DNA from: Marisa cornuarietis
Lineage: Eukaryota > Mollusca > Gastropoda > Architaenioglossa > Ampullariidae
NCBI GenBank assembly: GCA_004794655.1
Contig: SMMW01000522.1
Span: 3,410,001-3,474,000 of the forward strand
Reading direction: 5' to 3'
Length of the DNA: 64,000 nucleotides
Shown here piece by piece: positions 12,019 through 23,200 of the stretch (position 1 is the first letter of the stretch; each line of letters opens with the position of its first letter). The translations under genes and the position numbers were made by a program. The notes below the pieces were generated by a model. It was not told where the DNA came from. It saw nothing but the letters and a program-made list of their open reading frames with translations, and ran no database searches.

Positions 12019-13430
12019 TTGCCTAGAGCAGAGGAACTTGACGAGATCATTAGAAAAAGGGAGGTACGTACCGCAATACTAAATTTCAGTCACGTAAGGC
12101 GTGCGGTACAGATAAAGTGCGAGCAGAACACATCTGCCGATGGCAAACATGGTGATCAGTTGTATCCAGATCTGGTAGAATGGTTTATTCTCATGGCTCC
12201 TGATTATCTAGTTCTATTATTAAGTACACCTTCGAGCCTCCAAAACCAGATAAACTGCCTTGTGACTTTATGTCAGCATCTTGGACTAGAAATTAACTGT
12301 CATAAAACTAAAGTGATGGCTTCTTAGGGCGAAGGGGAAAATGGTCTATTGAGTAGAAACTGCTGGAGGTGGTTAATAGCTATGTATATTTGGGATTCAC
12401 CTTCACTACAACAATGAGTTTCTATCAGGGAGCGAAACACCAATTAAAGGGAAAAAAAGCTACAATGGATATAGTAAAAGCACTGAAAAAGATTAGTAAT
12501 GTGAAGAGACAAACTTTTAAAAAAAATGTTTGACTTGTTCAACCTGTGCTTTTATACCCTTATGAAAATATGGAGGGTTATGCAGGACAATACCCAAGTT
12601 GAAAAAGTGCCCCTTTTCGCTTGTAAACAGTTTTTAAATGTTCAAGTCCACACTCCGTCAGTTATGATTGTATAGAAAACTCGGGCGCTTCCCACTTTTG
12701 GTCAACTGGTGCATGAAAACTATTAAGTTTTGGCTCCGCCTTACGCTCATGAACATAGATCGTATAATCAAACAGTCATATATATAATACTGTATCTTAG
12801 ATGCTCAAGGTAAAAAGAACTGGGTGACAAAAGTACGAGTAATTCTGGGATCTATGGGTTTCAACCATGTATGGTTAAACTAGGGCGTGGATAATCATAA
12901 AATGTTTTTGTTAGCCAACGAAAAAAAGAAAGACTGATGTTGATCAGCAAGAATGGATTGCTCGCCTGAGGTATAGTGACCGGTTCTACTTGTGCCTATA
13001 AAATGTCCTCACACCAGAACCGTATTTTGAACAATTAAATGTAAAATGCTTCAGGGATACTTTGGTTTGTTTTCGATTGTGAGTCAGCGGCATCCATATT
13101 CACAAATACTGCTTTATTCATAACCAGAATACTCGTACTATAAACGACTGTCCATTTTATGAAGGACTCATTGAGAACGAAACCCACCTTTTGTTTTACT
13201 CCCCACAATACAGTGATATCCGTCCTAGGTTTCTTCAAAATGTTCTACCATACAGCGAAAATGAACTTATTGAAATGCTGACATAAAAAATCTTCACCAC
13301 GGAACTTTGGGGGATGCACTCATTATCATGCCATTTTCTGTCTTTTGAATACTATAAAAGTGTGTTTCTAAGCAAACACAAGGTAAAGCTGTTTCTTTTC
13401 TACACACTTCGATCATTATCAATTTAAATT
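12019..13430 (+). pseudogene. LINE reverse transcriptase remnant
   Basis: A broken plus-strand frame around 12205-12327 reads LLSTPSSLQNQINCLVTLCQ and LGLEINCHKTKVM, the RT region after the catalytic Asp pair. Frameshifted continuation gives KQFLNVQVHTPSVM near 12620-12665 and later a segment from 13030 with Cys/His residues, as in LINE C-termini. Many stops and frameshifts. The clade is unresolved, and the first 150 bases may not belong to the element. Confidence 0.6.
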
Positions 13431-13508
13431 GTTCTTCTACCTCTTGTACTTATTTTTTTATGATTTTTTTAAAAAGGGCTAAAAAAATTCCGTACCAGTG
13501 GGTCGAAC

Positions 13509-13567
<59 letters not shown>

Positions 13568-13800
13568 TCCATTTGTAAAGCGCAGGTATCCATTCAGAAG
13601 AATGCCCATTGCGCAGCAAAAACGAAATAAATGAAAAAATAAGAAAAAATAATTTAAAAAAATTAAGTAAATAAATAGATAAAACACCAGGAAAGTAGAA
13701 AATAAAGACAGAAGTGTTTCTTGATTGGTTAAGTTTAAGTCCATCTTAAATAAAGAGATGGGTCTTCAGTCTTTTTCGAAAAGTGGTTGGTGAGGTGATG
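13509..13800. repeat. Dispersed repeat headed by (GAT)n, copy 1
   Basis: A (GAT)n tract (13509-13567) is followed by about 230 bp with GTATCCATTCAGAAGAATGC, GGAAAGTA, AAATAAAGACAGAAGTG and GTCTTCAGTCTTTTTCG. The same order occurs at 16441-16672. Probably a SINE or the 3' piece of a LINE. It has no credible coding; the poly-His open frame is the microsatellite. Confidence 0.75.
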
Positions 13801-15530
13801 GTGGATTAGCCTTCCGTCGCGGGTGAGTTAAAGTGATACAGAATTGCGTATTATTTTCTTTCCTGCTAGAGCAACAATAACTAACATCTTCACATAAAAT
13901 CCGATACATCGCTCCGACCGCTGGGTATCGTTTACACGCTATACCGCTGTGACGTAACACGTTCGCGCGCAGGAACGAGATTTTTCGGGATATTTGATCA
14001 CGTGCAAATCGCCAACTATGAAATTAGATAATAAACAAATCGTTGCATTCCGGACCCTGAAATTTACAGAATATATTTATATTGTCTCTACCCACCCGAT
14101 GCTGATAGGGAGATAAAAACTAGCTCACCTGAAGAGATTGCTGCTTCCAGGGAAGTTTTCTTTTTTCTGTTTATGAACGTGAAAAATATAGTGATCTTTG
14201 ATATTCTTTGAGGTCAAAGACCCTGAAGTAAATAAGGTACAAAGATCCTCACAATCAGCTTTTCTGACAGCTTTTCTTCAGCACTTGTCCTAAAATTGGC
14301 AGACAAATTTCTATTATTCTATTTCCAGATTAGAAATGAGCTTGATTCCAAACACACACACACACACACATTTTTCCTGGCTATTCATCAATGGTTTATG
14401 GTTGTAACTTAGCTAATCTGAGATGATATGAAAGCCATAATTTCGAAATAATAATATACACATCTAACAACAAGAGGTGCAGCAAAAATACAAAAAAATT
14501 AAACAGTACCACTTTAATTCTTTAAACATTCGGTCACAAATCAGAACAGCGAAAGGACATTTTACTGTACGGCTATCACTTCACATCCAAGTAAAATATA
14601 TAAGCCGTATTCGAAATTGTACCCATTCGCTGATCTGGAACAATCGGATTATGCCCAGACAAGAAAACGTCGAAAATAAAGAAAATTTAACAAAAGAAAC
14701 AGAAATACAGTTGTATAATGTTCCACACGCCCGCACTAGCCATTATATATAAAGATCTAACGTGGATCTCAGCTCTCAATTTACACTTGAGTATACTTAT
14801 AGATAATATAGATAGAGGGAAAACAGAAATAAATTATCTTCTTACCTGTTTAATGTCCCTCCTGACTTTCCCGATTTTGTTCGTGTACAGTGTCTTTTTT
14901 GACAGCAAGTTTTTGTGGCGTCTCTTATTTACGGATGTAGATTTCTTGTGTGTTGGTATCAGCTTGCACGCTGTACAATTGAATCGGGAAAAGAAAGGCC
15001 AGGAGAGCAAGATGCCAAGGTTTTCTGTAGCTTTTATACCACTTTTGTTTCGTCATCCGGATCAGAGGCGCAGGTGCACGCTGCAGTCACGCCCACTGTG
15101 CACTCTATGCGGCATGACTAATCCAAATTAAGGATGCTTTGCTTTTCGACATCATTGTAGTGAGCTGTAATCATATGTTGGGCGCAAAACTTTAAGTAGA
15201 AAGAAATATAAAAACTCACATCCCTTCCGCACACAGTTACCGTCGTTAGAACGTTCTCGAAAAATCGAAAACTTAAACGAATGATTTTCCACATTTGTGT
15301 GATGTGATTTCTAAAGAAATAGATTTATTCGTTGATCTCATATGAATGATTAAAAGATCTCACCAAGTGATCCGAGTTATTTACAGATTCTGGAAGATAT
15401 GAAAAGTATAAATAAATTCTGTAAATATTAGCGCTTGAAACACAACCGTTTATTTATTATTATTCAATTTTAAAGTTGGCGAAAAGCTGCTCCGTCATAA
15501 TTACCCCAGTCTACGATTACAGTCAGCATA
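13801..15530. other. Intergenic, mostly unassigned
   Basis: Only a short stretch at about 13990-14105 is recognised, matching 31335-31445. The other open frames (14477-14752, 14718-15131) look like chance frames in A+T-rich DNA. Confidence 0.4.
13990..14105. repeat. Dispersed repeat shared with 31335-31445
   Basis: Both contain GTGCAAATC, GAAATTAGATAATAAA or GAGATTAGATAATAAA, and ACAGAATATATTTATATT or ACTGAATATATTTATATT followed by (G/A)TCTCT. Same orientation. Identity unknown. Confidence 0.6.
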
Positions 15531-15536
15531 AAAACA

Positions 15537-15701
15537 ATGGCTAGAAGCTGGAGAGATACATCAGTGTTCTTAGAAAATGTGTATTCATTGGGCCCTAGTA
15601 GAGTCTCGTTTATTGAAATTAGCCAACTATATAAAAATGGCTATGCACCACCACCCATCAAATCAAGAAAGAGCTATCAATGTGTCAATCCTTACAAGGT
15701 G
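15537..15701 (+). other. Exon-like open frame, unrecognised
   Basis: Begins ATG after an A-rich leader and encodes about 55 residues (MARSWRDTSVFLENVYSLGP at its start, ending NPYK) with protein-like composition, up to a strong donor AAG|GTGAGC. I do not recognise the product. No partner exon was found downstream on the plus strand before FBXL12. It may be the first exon of a gene, a gene fragment, or chance. Confidence 0.25.
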
Positions 15702-15844
15702 AGCTTTCCCGTGTTGAGTACAATTAGCCTACTAAATAGTTCGCTGATCCTTTACGCGTCGGCGCTAACTTCTCAGAGTTACAAGTGGCGGTTAGCCACA
15801 CGAGACTGAGCAGTAACAGGTCTCTGATTCCCCCTCTTTTCGTC

Positions 15845-16440
15845 AAGTTTCATTACATTTGTAAAGTTTTCATAAAATAAGTTCATAAAAAGATGTACCA
15901 TAAAACTAGTACATGCAAGAACATGAAGCAGTTTCTCCGGACGATGCAGTCTAGTTTGACTTGCACAGTGCCTACCGCTGCTGCTAAAACTAACATTAAA
16001 ACGATATAATCAAGAGTATAAAAGTTATGGGTCAAACCTCGATATTACGATTCTTGTCAACCTTGTCTTGAACTACTGTTGTAACGTCAAGTTGTTTATA
16101 AACACGTTCATAAAAAGATGTACCATAAAACAAGTAAATACACAAACAACAAACAGTTTTTCCGGATGGTGCAGTATTATATGACTTCCACAGTACATAC
16201 CGCTGTTGTTAAAACAATCAACAAGATCAAGAGTATAAATGTAGTGGGTCAAACCATATTTTATGACTTTCGTCAACCTTGCGTTTAACTACTTTAATAA
16301 TGTAAAGTTGTTCCTAAAACAAGTTCATAAAAAGATAAACGAATAAACTAGTAAATGCAAGAACACGATGCAGTTTCTCCGGACAAAATAGTATGACTTG
16401 ACAGTACCTGCTGCAGTTGTTGAAACTAACATCAAAATGA

Positions 16441-16489
<49 letters not shown>

Positions 16490-17193
16490 TCCATTTATTA
16501 TGCACAGGTATCCATTCAGAAGAATGCTCATTGCGCAACAAAAACAGAAGAAAAGAAATAAATAAAACAACAGGAAAGTAAAAAAATAATAAAGACAGAA
16601 GTGGTGCTTGGTTGTTGAAGTCCGTCTTAAGTAAATAAATGAGTCTTCAGTCTTTTCCGAAAGTGGTTGTTGATATGATCAAGAGTATAAAAGTTATGGG
16701 TCAAACCTCCGTATTACAACTTTCGTCAAGTTTCACTTCATTTGTAGCATGATATTAAGTTGTTCATAAAATCAGCTAAAAAACAAAGATGTACCATAAA
16801 ATTAGTACATGCAAGAACACCAAACAGCTTCTCCAGATGATGCAGAGCAATATGACTGCCACAGTACATTCCGCTGCTGTTAAAACAAACACCAAGAAGA
16901 TATGATGAAGAGCATTAAAGTTATGGATCAAACCTCCGTACTACTACTTTCGTCAACCTTGCGCTTACCTACTTTAGTAGCGTAAAAGTTGTTCAAAAAC
17001 ATTTTCATGAAATATCAACTATAAACATTGTACATAAGGGAAGATCAAGTAGTTTCTACGAATGAAACAGTCTAGTATAGATCGACTTGCATGCTGCCCA
17101 CCACTGTTATTAAGCAAACACCAATAAAATCTAATAGGGATTGTAAAAGATTGTAAACGTCATGGCTCAATTCTCAGTTTTTCCACTTTCGTT
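15845..17193 (+). repeat. Five-unit tandem array of about 225 bp
   Basis: Diverged direct repeats starting near 15845, 16067, 16285, 16732 and 16960. Each unit has, in order, GTTCATAAAAAGATGTACCA, GCAAGAACA, AGTTTCTCCGGA, CCGCTG(C/T)TG, TCAAGAGTATAAA and TTATGGGTCAAACC or a variant. Unit 3 is longer because another repeat (16441-16672) is inserted in it. No coding. Confidence 0.85.
16441..16672. repeat. Dispersed (GAT)n-headed repeat, copy 2, inside tandem unit 3
   Basis: Same family as 13509-13800. Flanks GAGATGAT (left) and GATATGAT (right) look like a slightly diverged target duplication. The tandem-unit sequence resumes immediately as CAAGAGTATAAAAG. Confidence 0.75.
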
Positions 17194-17199
17194 ATGGCT

Positions 17200-17420
17200 A
17201 CCAGTCACGCTTCTGTCTCCCTGCAGTGAAAGACACAAACAAGAAGCGCATTGGAGCCACTGCAGGGCCTTCAAAAACGCGGCACCTAAACTGTGGAATG
17301 TTCTGCTTGAGTTTTTGCTAGATCTCTTCACAAACTTGTTTTATGAACCAGTTTTACTTCGCGACACTCAAAATAACGGAATATTGACAAAATTTTGACA
17401 ATCCCGAAAAGACTTTATAG
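17200..17420 (+). pseudogene. LINE C-terminal fragment (CR1/L2-like)
   Basis: The frame reads CRAFKNAAPKLWNVLLEFL, matching the conserved R-F-x-x-x-A-P-x-L-W-N-x-L-P block near the end of CR1/L2/Rex1-type LINE proteins. There is no upstream RT nearby, so this is an isolated remnant. Confidence 0.6.
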
Positions 17421-18010
17421 CAGTTTGGTTAAAAACAGTAGTAGTAAGTGTGAACATGCAGTAATAGACTGTATCATTCATAGAAACTACTTGATCTTCA
17501 CTTTTGTACGAAGGTCACGGTTGATGCTTCATCAAAATATTGTAGGAACAACATTTCCAGCACCGAAATCAGCAAGAATAAAGAATATAACATGAATTAA
17601 AGGAGCTGGCAGTTAAAGGGTTAAATAACCGCTAACGCAAAACTTGACATAGCACGGACAGCACGTGGATCATGAAAAATTCGTGCTCATAAGTATTGCA
17701 CGGGAAAGACGGGTACAGAGCGCTGCTTCCACATCCTAACCGCGGCCCTATGAGAACCTTCTGATTGGTCATTTGCTAAAAGTGACTTAGTCTCGAACCC
17801 AAAAAGCTTTGCAAACACACACGCACAATCACCTTGTTTTGGGTATAGTCGTCTGCTCAGTAGCGAATTCAACTATCGGTGTTATTAATTTTCGTAAAGA
17901 ATTTTTATCGTTGTCATGAACCAACGTAAATTTCCGATGTTGTACAATCTATAATATATGATCTATTGGTTATCTTTTAAATGGTATGGTTTGTAATATA
18001 ATATATATGC
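17421..18010. other. Intergenic, nothing recognised
   Basis: No feature seen on either strand. Confidence 0.4.
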
Positions 18011-18800
18011 TTCCTATCCAGACAAACACAACCGGATTAGGAGTATACCAGCCCAGTAACATTGCCAGCAGACTCCCAAAGCACACCAATTTTCACAGCT
18101 GAGCTGACTGCCATACTGACAGCTCTTCAAACACTCCATCTCAGAATGAAGGACACAATGCAACAACAATATTTATTAATTTCAGATTCACTGTCAGCAC
18201 TTCAGGCTTTAAAAAACAAATCCTCAAACAGAATAGACATAGTATACAAGATACTGTTTATCATAAATAAAATCAACCAGGAACATGAAGACATTAATTT
18301 CCTTTGGGTTCCCTCCCATATATGAATAAAAGGAAATGAAGAGGCAGATAAACTAGTTAAACTGGCAGTAAAACAAGAAGCAAACCCCAACGTCACCACC
18401 CTAAACATCTCTATTTCACCAGCAGAGAGAAAAATAGCTATAAAACCAGCAATAAAAATAAGGTGGCAAGAGAAATACAAAATGAAGGTAAAGGTACTAG
18501 GAGACTGATAAATGACCAGCCTAGTCACACTTTGATGTACCTAAAGTCAAATAGGTCTGACCAAACTAAAATAGCCAGAATGAGGCTTAACGGGAATACC
18601 TAACAAGACATAAAGACCCCCTTCATGTGCCTGTGGGGATAGACATAGCATCCCACACATACTGTTGGAATGCATTGAAAACAAACCAGAGAGAGAGAAG
18701 AACTAAAACATTTCCTAGATAAATATAGACTGGGGTTAAACCTTAGTAACTGCCTCAACCCACCTAAAGAACTATGGAATAATAATTATACTGTCACTAG
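18011..18800 (+). pseudogene. I/Jockey-like LINE: RNase H domain and C-terminus
   Basis: The frame 18062-18325 reads FTAELTAILTALQTLHL (RNase H Glu), LLISDSLSALQALKN (Asp) and INFLWVPSHI (His), the three spaced RNase H blocks. A stop follows, then GNEEADKLVKLAV with the last Asp. Frameshifted sequence continues to a Cys/His segment near 18620-18700 (CLNPPKELW at the end). It is 5'-truncated and dead. Confidence 0.8.
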
Positions 18801-18949
18801 TAGCAGCAATAGTAACAAGTCACCCAAACTCTAGATTAATATAACATAGGCATAGGGTTAAAATGGGATAACATAGCCATCTACATGGATAAAACCCAAA
18901 AAGCTATAAAAAAATTCAAGTAGAGCAACACATGGAACCCAATAAAACG

Positions 18950-19225
18950 GAAATGAAAGCACAAAACAGTACCACAACATATTCATATCAAAAAGACTCC
19001 TAAATTCATGGCTCAAGCAGCTGCACTCATTCATATACAGTAACCTGAAGAAATCACACAGCCGAAAAAACAAAGGACAGCTTTAATCTGTTGGTCCTGC
19101 ATGCAGGTACGCAGAATCGGCACCTCGATGGGAGTTGCAAAAATTCTCCTGATAGGACATTCCAGTCATCACAAAGAATTTCATATGCCTTAATCGGTTT
19201 TCTCTCCTGTTATATTGATTGATTA
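18950..19225 (-). repeat. Rex1-like LINE 3'UTR copy
   Basis: Parallels 21670-21925 over most of its length: CACAGCCGAAAAAACAAAGG versus CATGGCTGAAACAACAAAGG, then ATCTGTTGGTCCTG, AATTCTCCTGA and ATCACAAAGAATTTC. It lies 3' of FBXL12 in the same orientation. Confidence 0.65.
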
Positions 19226-19583
19226 TCCGATTTTTCCCTATATACAATGAGCAACCCTTTGATGAAAACTTGCATGTTACAAGCTGCATGGTCAGCATTA
19301 TCGCATCTTTTAAGGAACAATATCCACATCAGCATATGCAGTTTCTTAATGGATTCCACAACATTTACATCAGATAAAGTTTTAATAGTGCTTTCATGTA
19401 CTATGGTGTGCAATAAAAATGTTTATAATGTTTATGTCCAAATAAGGTATACTGGTGAATATTCTGTGGCTAAAATTGACAAATTTGTACATTATCAAAA
19501 TCACCGACAACAGCATTTTCAGGTTTTTGCATATCTTTACCATGTCTATCAGCACACAATCTTAAAAGTGAAGACTACAAATT

Positions 19584-20272
19584 CTATATCTGTATGCAAC
19601 AGTGTTCCATCTTCTTTTTCCAAGGCTTAATTTCTTCTTCTGAAAAGCTTTCTTCGAGTTTTATAGAGAGAGATTTTAATGTTCCACTGTTACATAAAAC
19701 AGAGAAAGCATTTAATGTTATATTACTGCAGCCATCCAAGAATAGCTGTTCTAGATTTAAGAGACCATCAATCACCACTGGAAGACAAGACTCTGTTAAA
19801 CTTTTGGAAAAAGACAGATTGAGCTCCTGCAGTTCTTTAAGATTTCTTGCAATATGATGAACCAACAAGTCAGTTGTATTACAGTACATAAGACTAAGTG
19901 CAGTGAGAGATCTCAAATGTTTTGGTATTAACAACAAGCCTTCCTCTGTGAGTCTGTAACATCCATCAAGTTTCAAAGACAACAAATTTGTAAACTGAAC
20001 AATGTCTCTGACATCATGGTTGTCCACACGAGTTGTTTCTGCCAAATTTAAATGGACCAGATGTGTCAAGCTAGTAACACTGCCTTGAAACCAACGTGGT
20101 GGCCAGATATTTCTGTGCAGCACAAGATGTGTGATAGATGACGGCAGGATCCTGGCACTTGGCAATTTAGTGATGTTGCTTTGTTCTAAATGTAGGTAGA
20201 GCAATGAAGGACATCTATTTTTCAGTTCCTTAAGCAGAGCCTCAGACAATGGCGATTGATCCCAATTATTCT
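19584..20272 (-). CDS. FBXL12: FBXL12 exon 3 (leucine-rich repeats, stop)
   Basis: The acceptor gaattgctgcag|AGAATAAT takes over at phase 1 from exon 2, making a Lys codon, and runs NNWDQSPLSEALLKELKNRC into the LRRs. An in-frame alternative start inside this exon is not needed because the upstream exons fit. Confidence 0.93.
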
Positions 20273-23200
20273 CTGCAGCAATTCATGATAATCTTTTGTA
20301 AATGTTTATTAAACTAGAATTGTGATTGAATTTTTACAATAAAAACTATGCTTCTATGTAGAAGGATAAACCACTAGTACAAAAAGATCTAATATATAAG
20401 TGAAAAAACATGAGGAGAATGAAGGTCGCTACTTTGCAGTCATAAACATTTATGCAATTGAAAAAAAAACCTGGGAAATGTCTATTATTTGGCTTGAAGC
20501 AAATGTATATTATATGCTACCTTGTCGCAATATAGGGATGGTAAATGTATCATAAATTTATTCTTTGACAAGGGAACTTGCTAGTACAGTGTAAATTATT
20601 ATATTACAATACTCCAATTTAGTGTCACATGCATAAAATAATTTCATGTGGCTTGACTTTCTATGATAAATCTAGCTTTGGAGCTTTCAATAAACATATA
20701 AAATCATAACTAGTCTTTAAGGGACAAGCCCTACCTCTAAAATTTTCAATAATACCATAAATGTCAATATTTTCATTACAGAAAAGTCATTAGAGAAACA
20801 GAAGTTGGAAGCTTGAACATTGTCTAGCTGAATGAGAAATAGATCTAATGACAAAGAATAATGACACCAGTAGCTGAAAAATAAAAAGAAGCCAGTCAAC
20901 TGTCAGATAAAAGAAATATTAAACTGGAACTAAAATAATGCTATATGCAAATGGCTTATACATGCTATGAGGCCAAAATTAGCAAAAGGTATAACAGATC
21001 TAGCCATTAACTAGTAAATATGATGAGATGGAAAAACTCCACCCTGTAACTATTAAGCAATTCATAAAATATAAGGGTTTGAAGACATTGTATATTTTGT
21101 AAATGTGTATACTAATATGTAACAGCTCCTTGCAACAAAGCTACCATAAACATTTTTAGACAACTGTCATGATCAATGACCACCTGTCGCACAATAGCTC
21201 ACTAACCCCTTCTCAGAGTGTTGATGAGAACTAGTAGAGAAGACACTTTATTGAGAATGTGCAGACTGTAAAAAACACATATGCAACTGATTATATACCA
21301 GTGAACTATGACAAAACCATTAACAGTTCATATGCTAAAGCAGAAGGAAAGGACAGGGCTAACCGTCAGGGTTTTCTACAGGTCTCTGTGATTGTATTAT
21401 ACGTATAATATAACGTGTGTGTATTTGTCTTGGAGTGAATTATTGTAAGGTGCATTCGATCCTTGCTTAATATGTGTACTTGAGTACCTACGCGTGGGTG
21501 ATATGCAAAGCACTTTGAGCCCACCTTCAGTGGTATAAAAAGACACTGGAAATTTTATAAAGACTTATTTGATCTGTCATCGATGGTACAAGACTGGGTT
21601 AGGGCTAGACTGCAGTTAAGATAAGACTTTATTTATCCCAGAGGACAATTAGAGGCAGCTCTATACAGAACCACAAATACCACAAGATATTCATATACAC
21701 TGCACCAAACAGACTCTCATGCATTCATGGTTCAGGCTTACATAGGAACTACATTCATTCGCACACAGTAATGCTCAGAAGTCACATGGCTGAAACAACA
21801 AAGGACAGCCTCAATCTGTTGGTCCTGAATGCAGGTACACAGAATCAGGGGGGGGGGGGGGAGGCCAATGGAATTTGAAAAAATTCTCCTGACGGGAAAA
21901 TGCCTGTCATTACAAAGAATTTCAGAAACTTTCAGAAGTGTTTGCCTGTTATACAAAGATTGAAGGGCACTCTGTACTGTTCCAGTAACTTTGGTGCAGG
22001 TGGATGTAAGCTGCTCTTTTCCTTCACTGATAAACAGTTGTAAAAACAGATAAATGAGAAGAACAGCACTTTCTCTATATAGGATTTATAAAATAGCTGA
22101 AGAAATCCCTGGGAGCCAGAGAAAGACTTCAGCTTTCATAGAAGGAAGAGCCGCTTTTAACCCTTCTTAGCGGCAGCTAGAGTGTTGGGAGCCCCGTGGT
22201 CTCCTATCGAAGATGGTGTCCAGGTATTTAAATACAGGGACAATTTCCCCCTCCTTGTCATGAATGACACTTACTGGACTTGGTGGAGATAAAAAATCAA
22301 AGACAATCTCTTTGTTAAGAAATTGCAATCACACCAGGGTGTGTTATTTCATGCCATCAGCACAGATTAATGATAATATTTTATACCTTTTGTTACATCA
22401 TATATTCTAGTTGTTGTATCTGAAGTCAAGAGAGTGAATGAAGATAAATAGACCATGCTGGTAGATTACAGAAGGTAGACCATAATTTTCACCAGGAGTA
22501 TGCCAATAAGAGAATGAGGCTGTCATTTACTATTTGTGTTAAATATGACATCGGTCTACCTCAATCTTGTGTATGAGGATATTGTCAGAAACAGGACTAA
22601 AATGACAATATTAAAATAAGCTGGTTTGCACAGGAGTATGAATGTGATATGAAGTCATGCATAGTTTATTAAAAATATGCCACTACTCCTTAAAGATATA
22701 CAAGTAATCTGTTGTAAGCATCTGTCATGTAACATATTAAAATTAAAAATTATGAAAATAACACTTACTTCGACTCACATTTCCTCGCACTTTAAGAGTT
22801 TTTAGACAATCAGAGAGATGAGATCTCAAAAATTTCCACATCTTGCATAAATCAAGATTATATGGCAGCAAATCCACATGTCTCCACAAAGTAAAGTCCT
22901 GTGTTACTTTTCTCCATCTTCGACATACTCTAAAGAAAAATAATACCATTTCTAATATTTTATATGATTCAAAATTACAGTGACGTTAAAAACAATTTTA
23001 AAGCAACATGCCAAAAAGAGGCCGGTTTTATAAAACACAAAAAGATTATTCATATCTGATAGAGACACAAAACTACTCAACATAATTGTATGTTGCTTTC
23101 TTTCCCCAAGACTTACATCATACAAGTAACAACAGATGATTATATAATTTATAAAGCACATTTCCCTGTGAGGAGACAAGCTCAGTGTGTGTGTGTGTGT

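Noticed and set aside
13469..13744. Poly-histidine open frame
   Set aside because: A reading of the (GAT)n microsatellite; the same repeat at 16325-16570 gives poly-His or poly-Ser in different frames.
22743..22762. FBXL12 exon 2 read-through to a stop, or donor AAT|GTGAGT
   Set aside because: Only CGAA|GTAAGT seven bases later keeps phase with exon 3 and gives a colinear protein.
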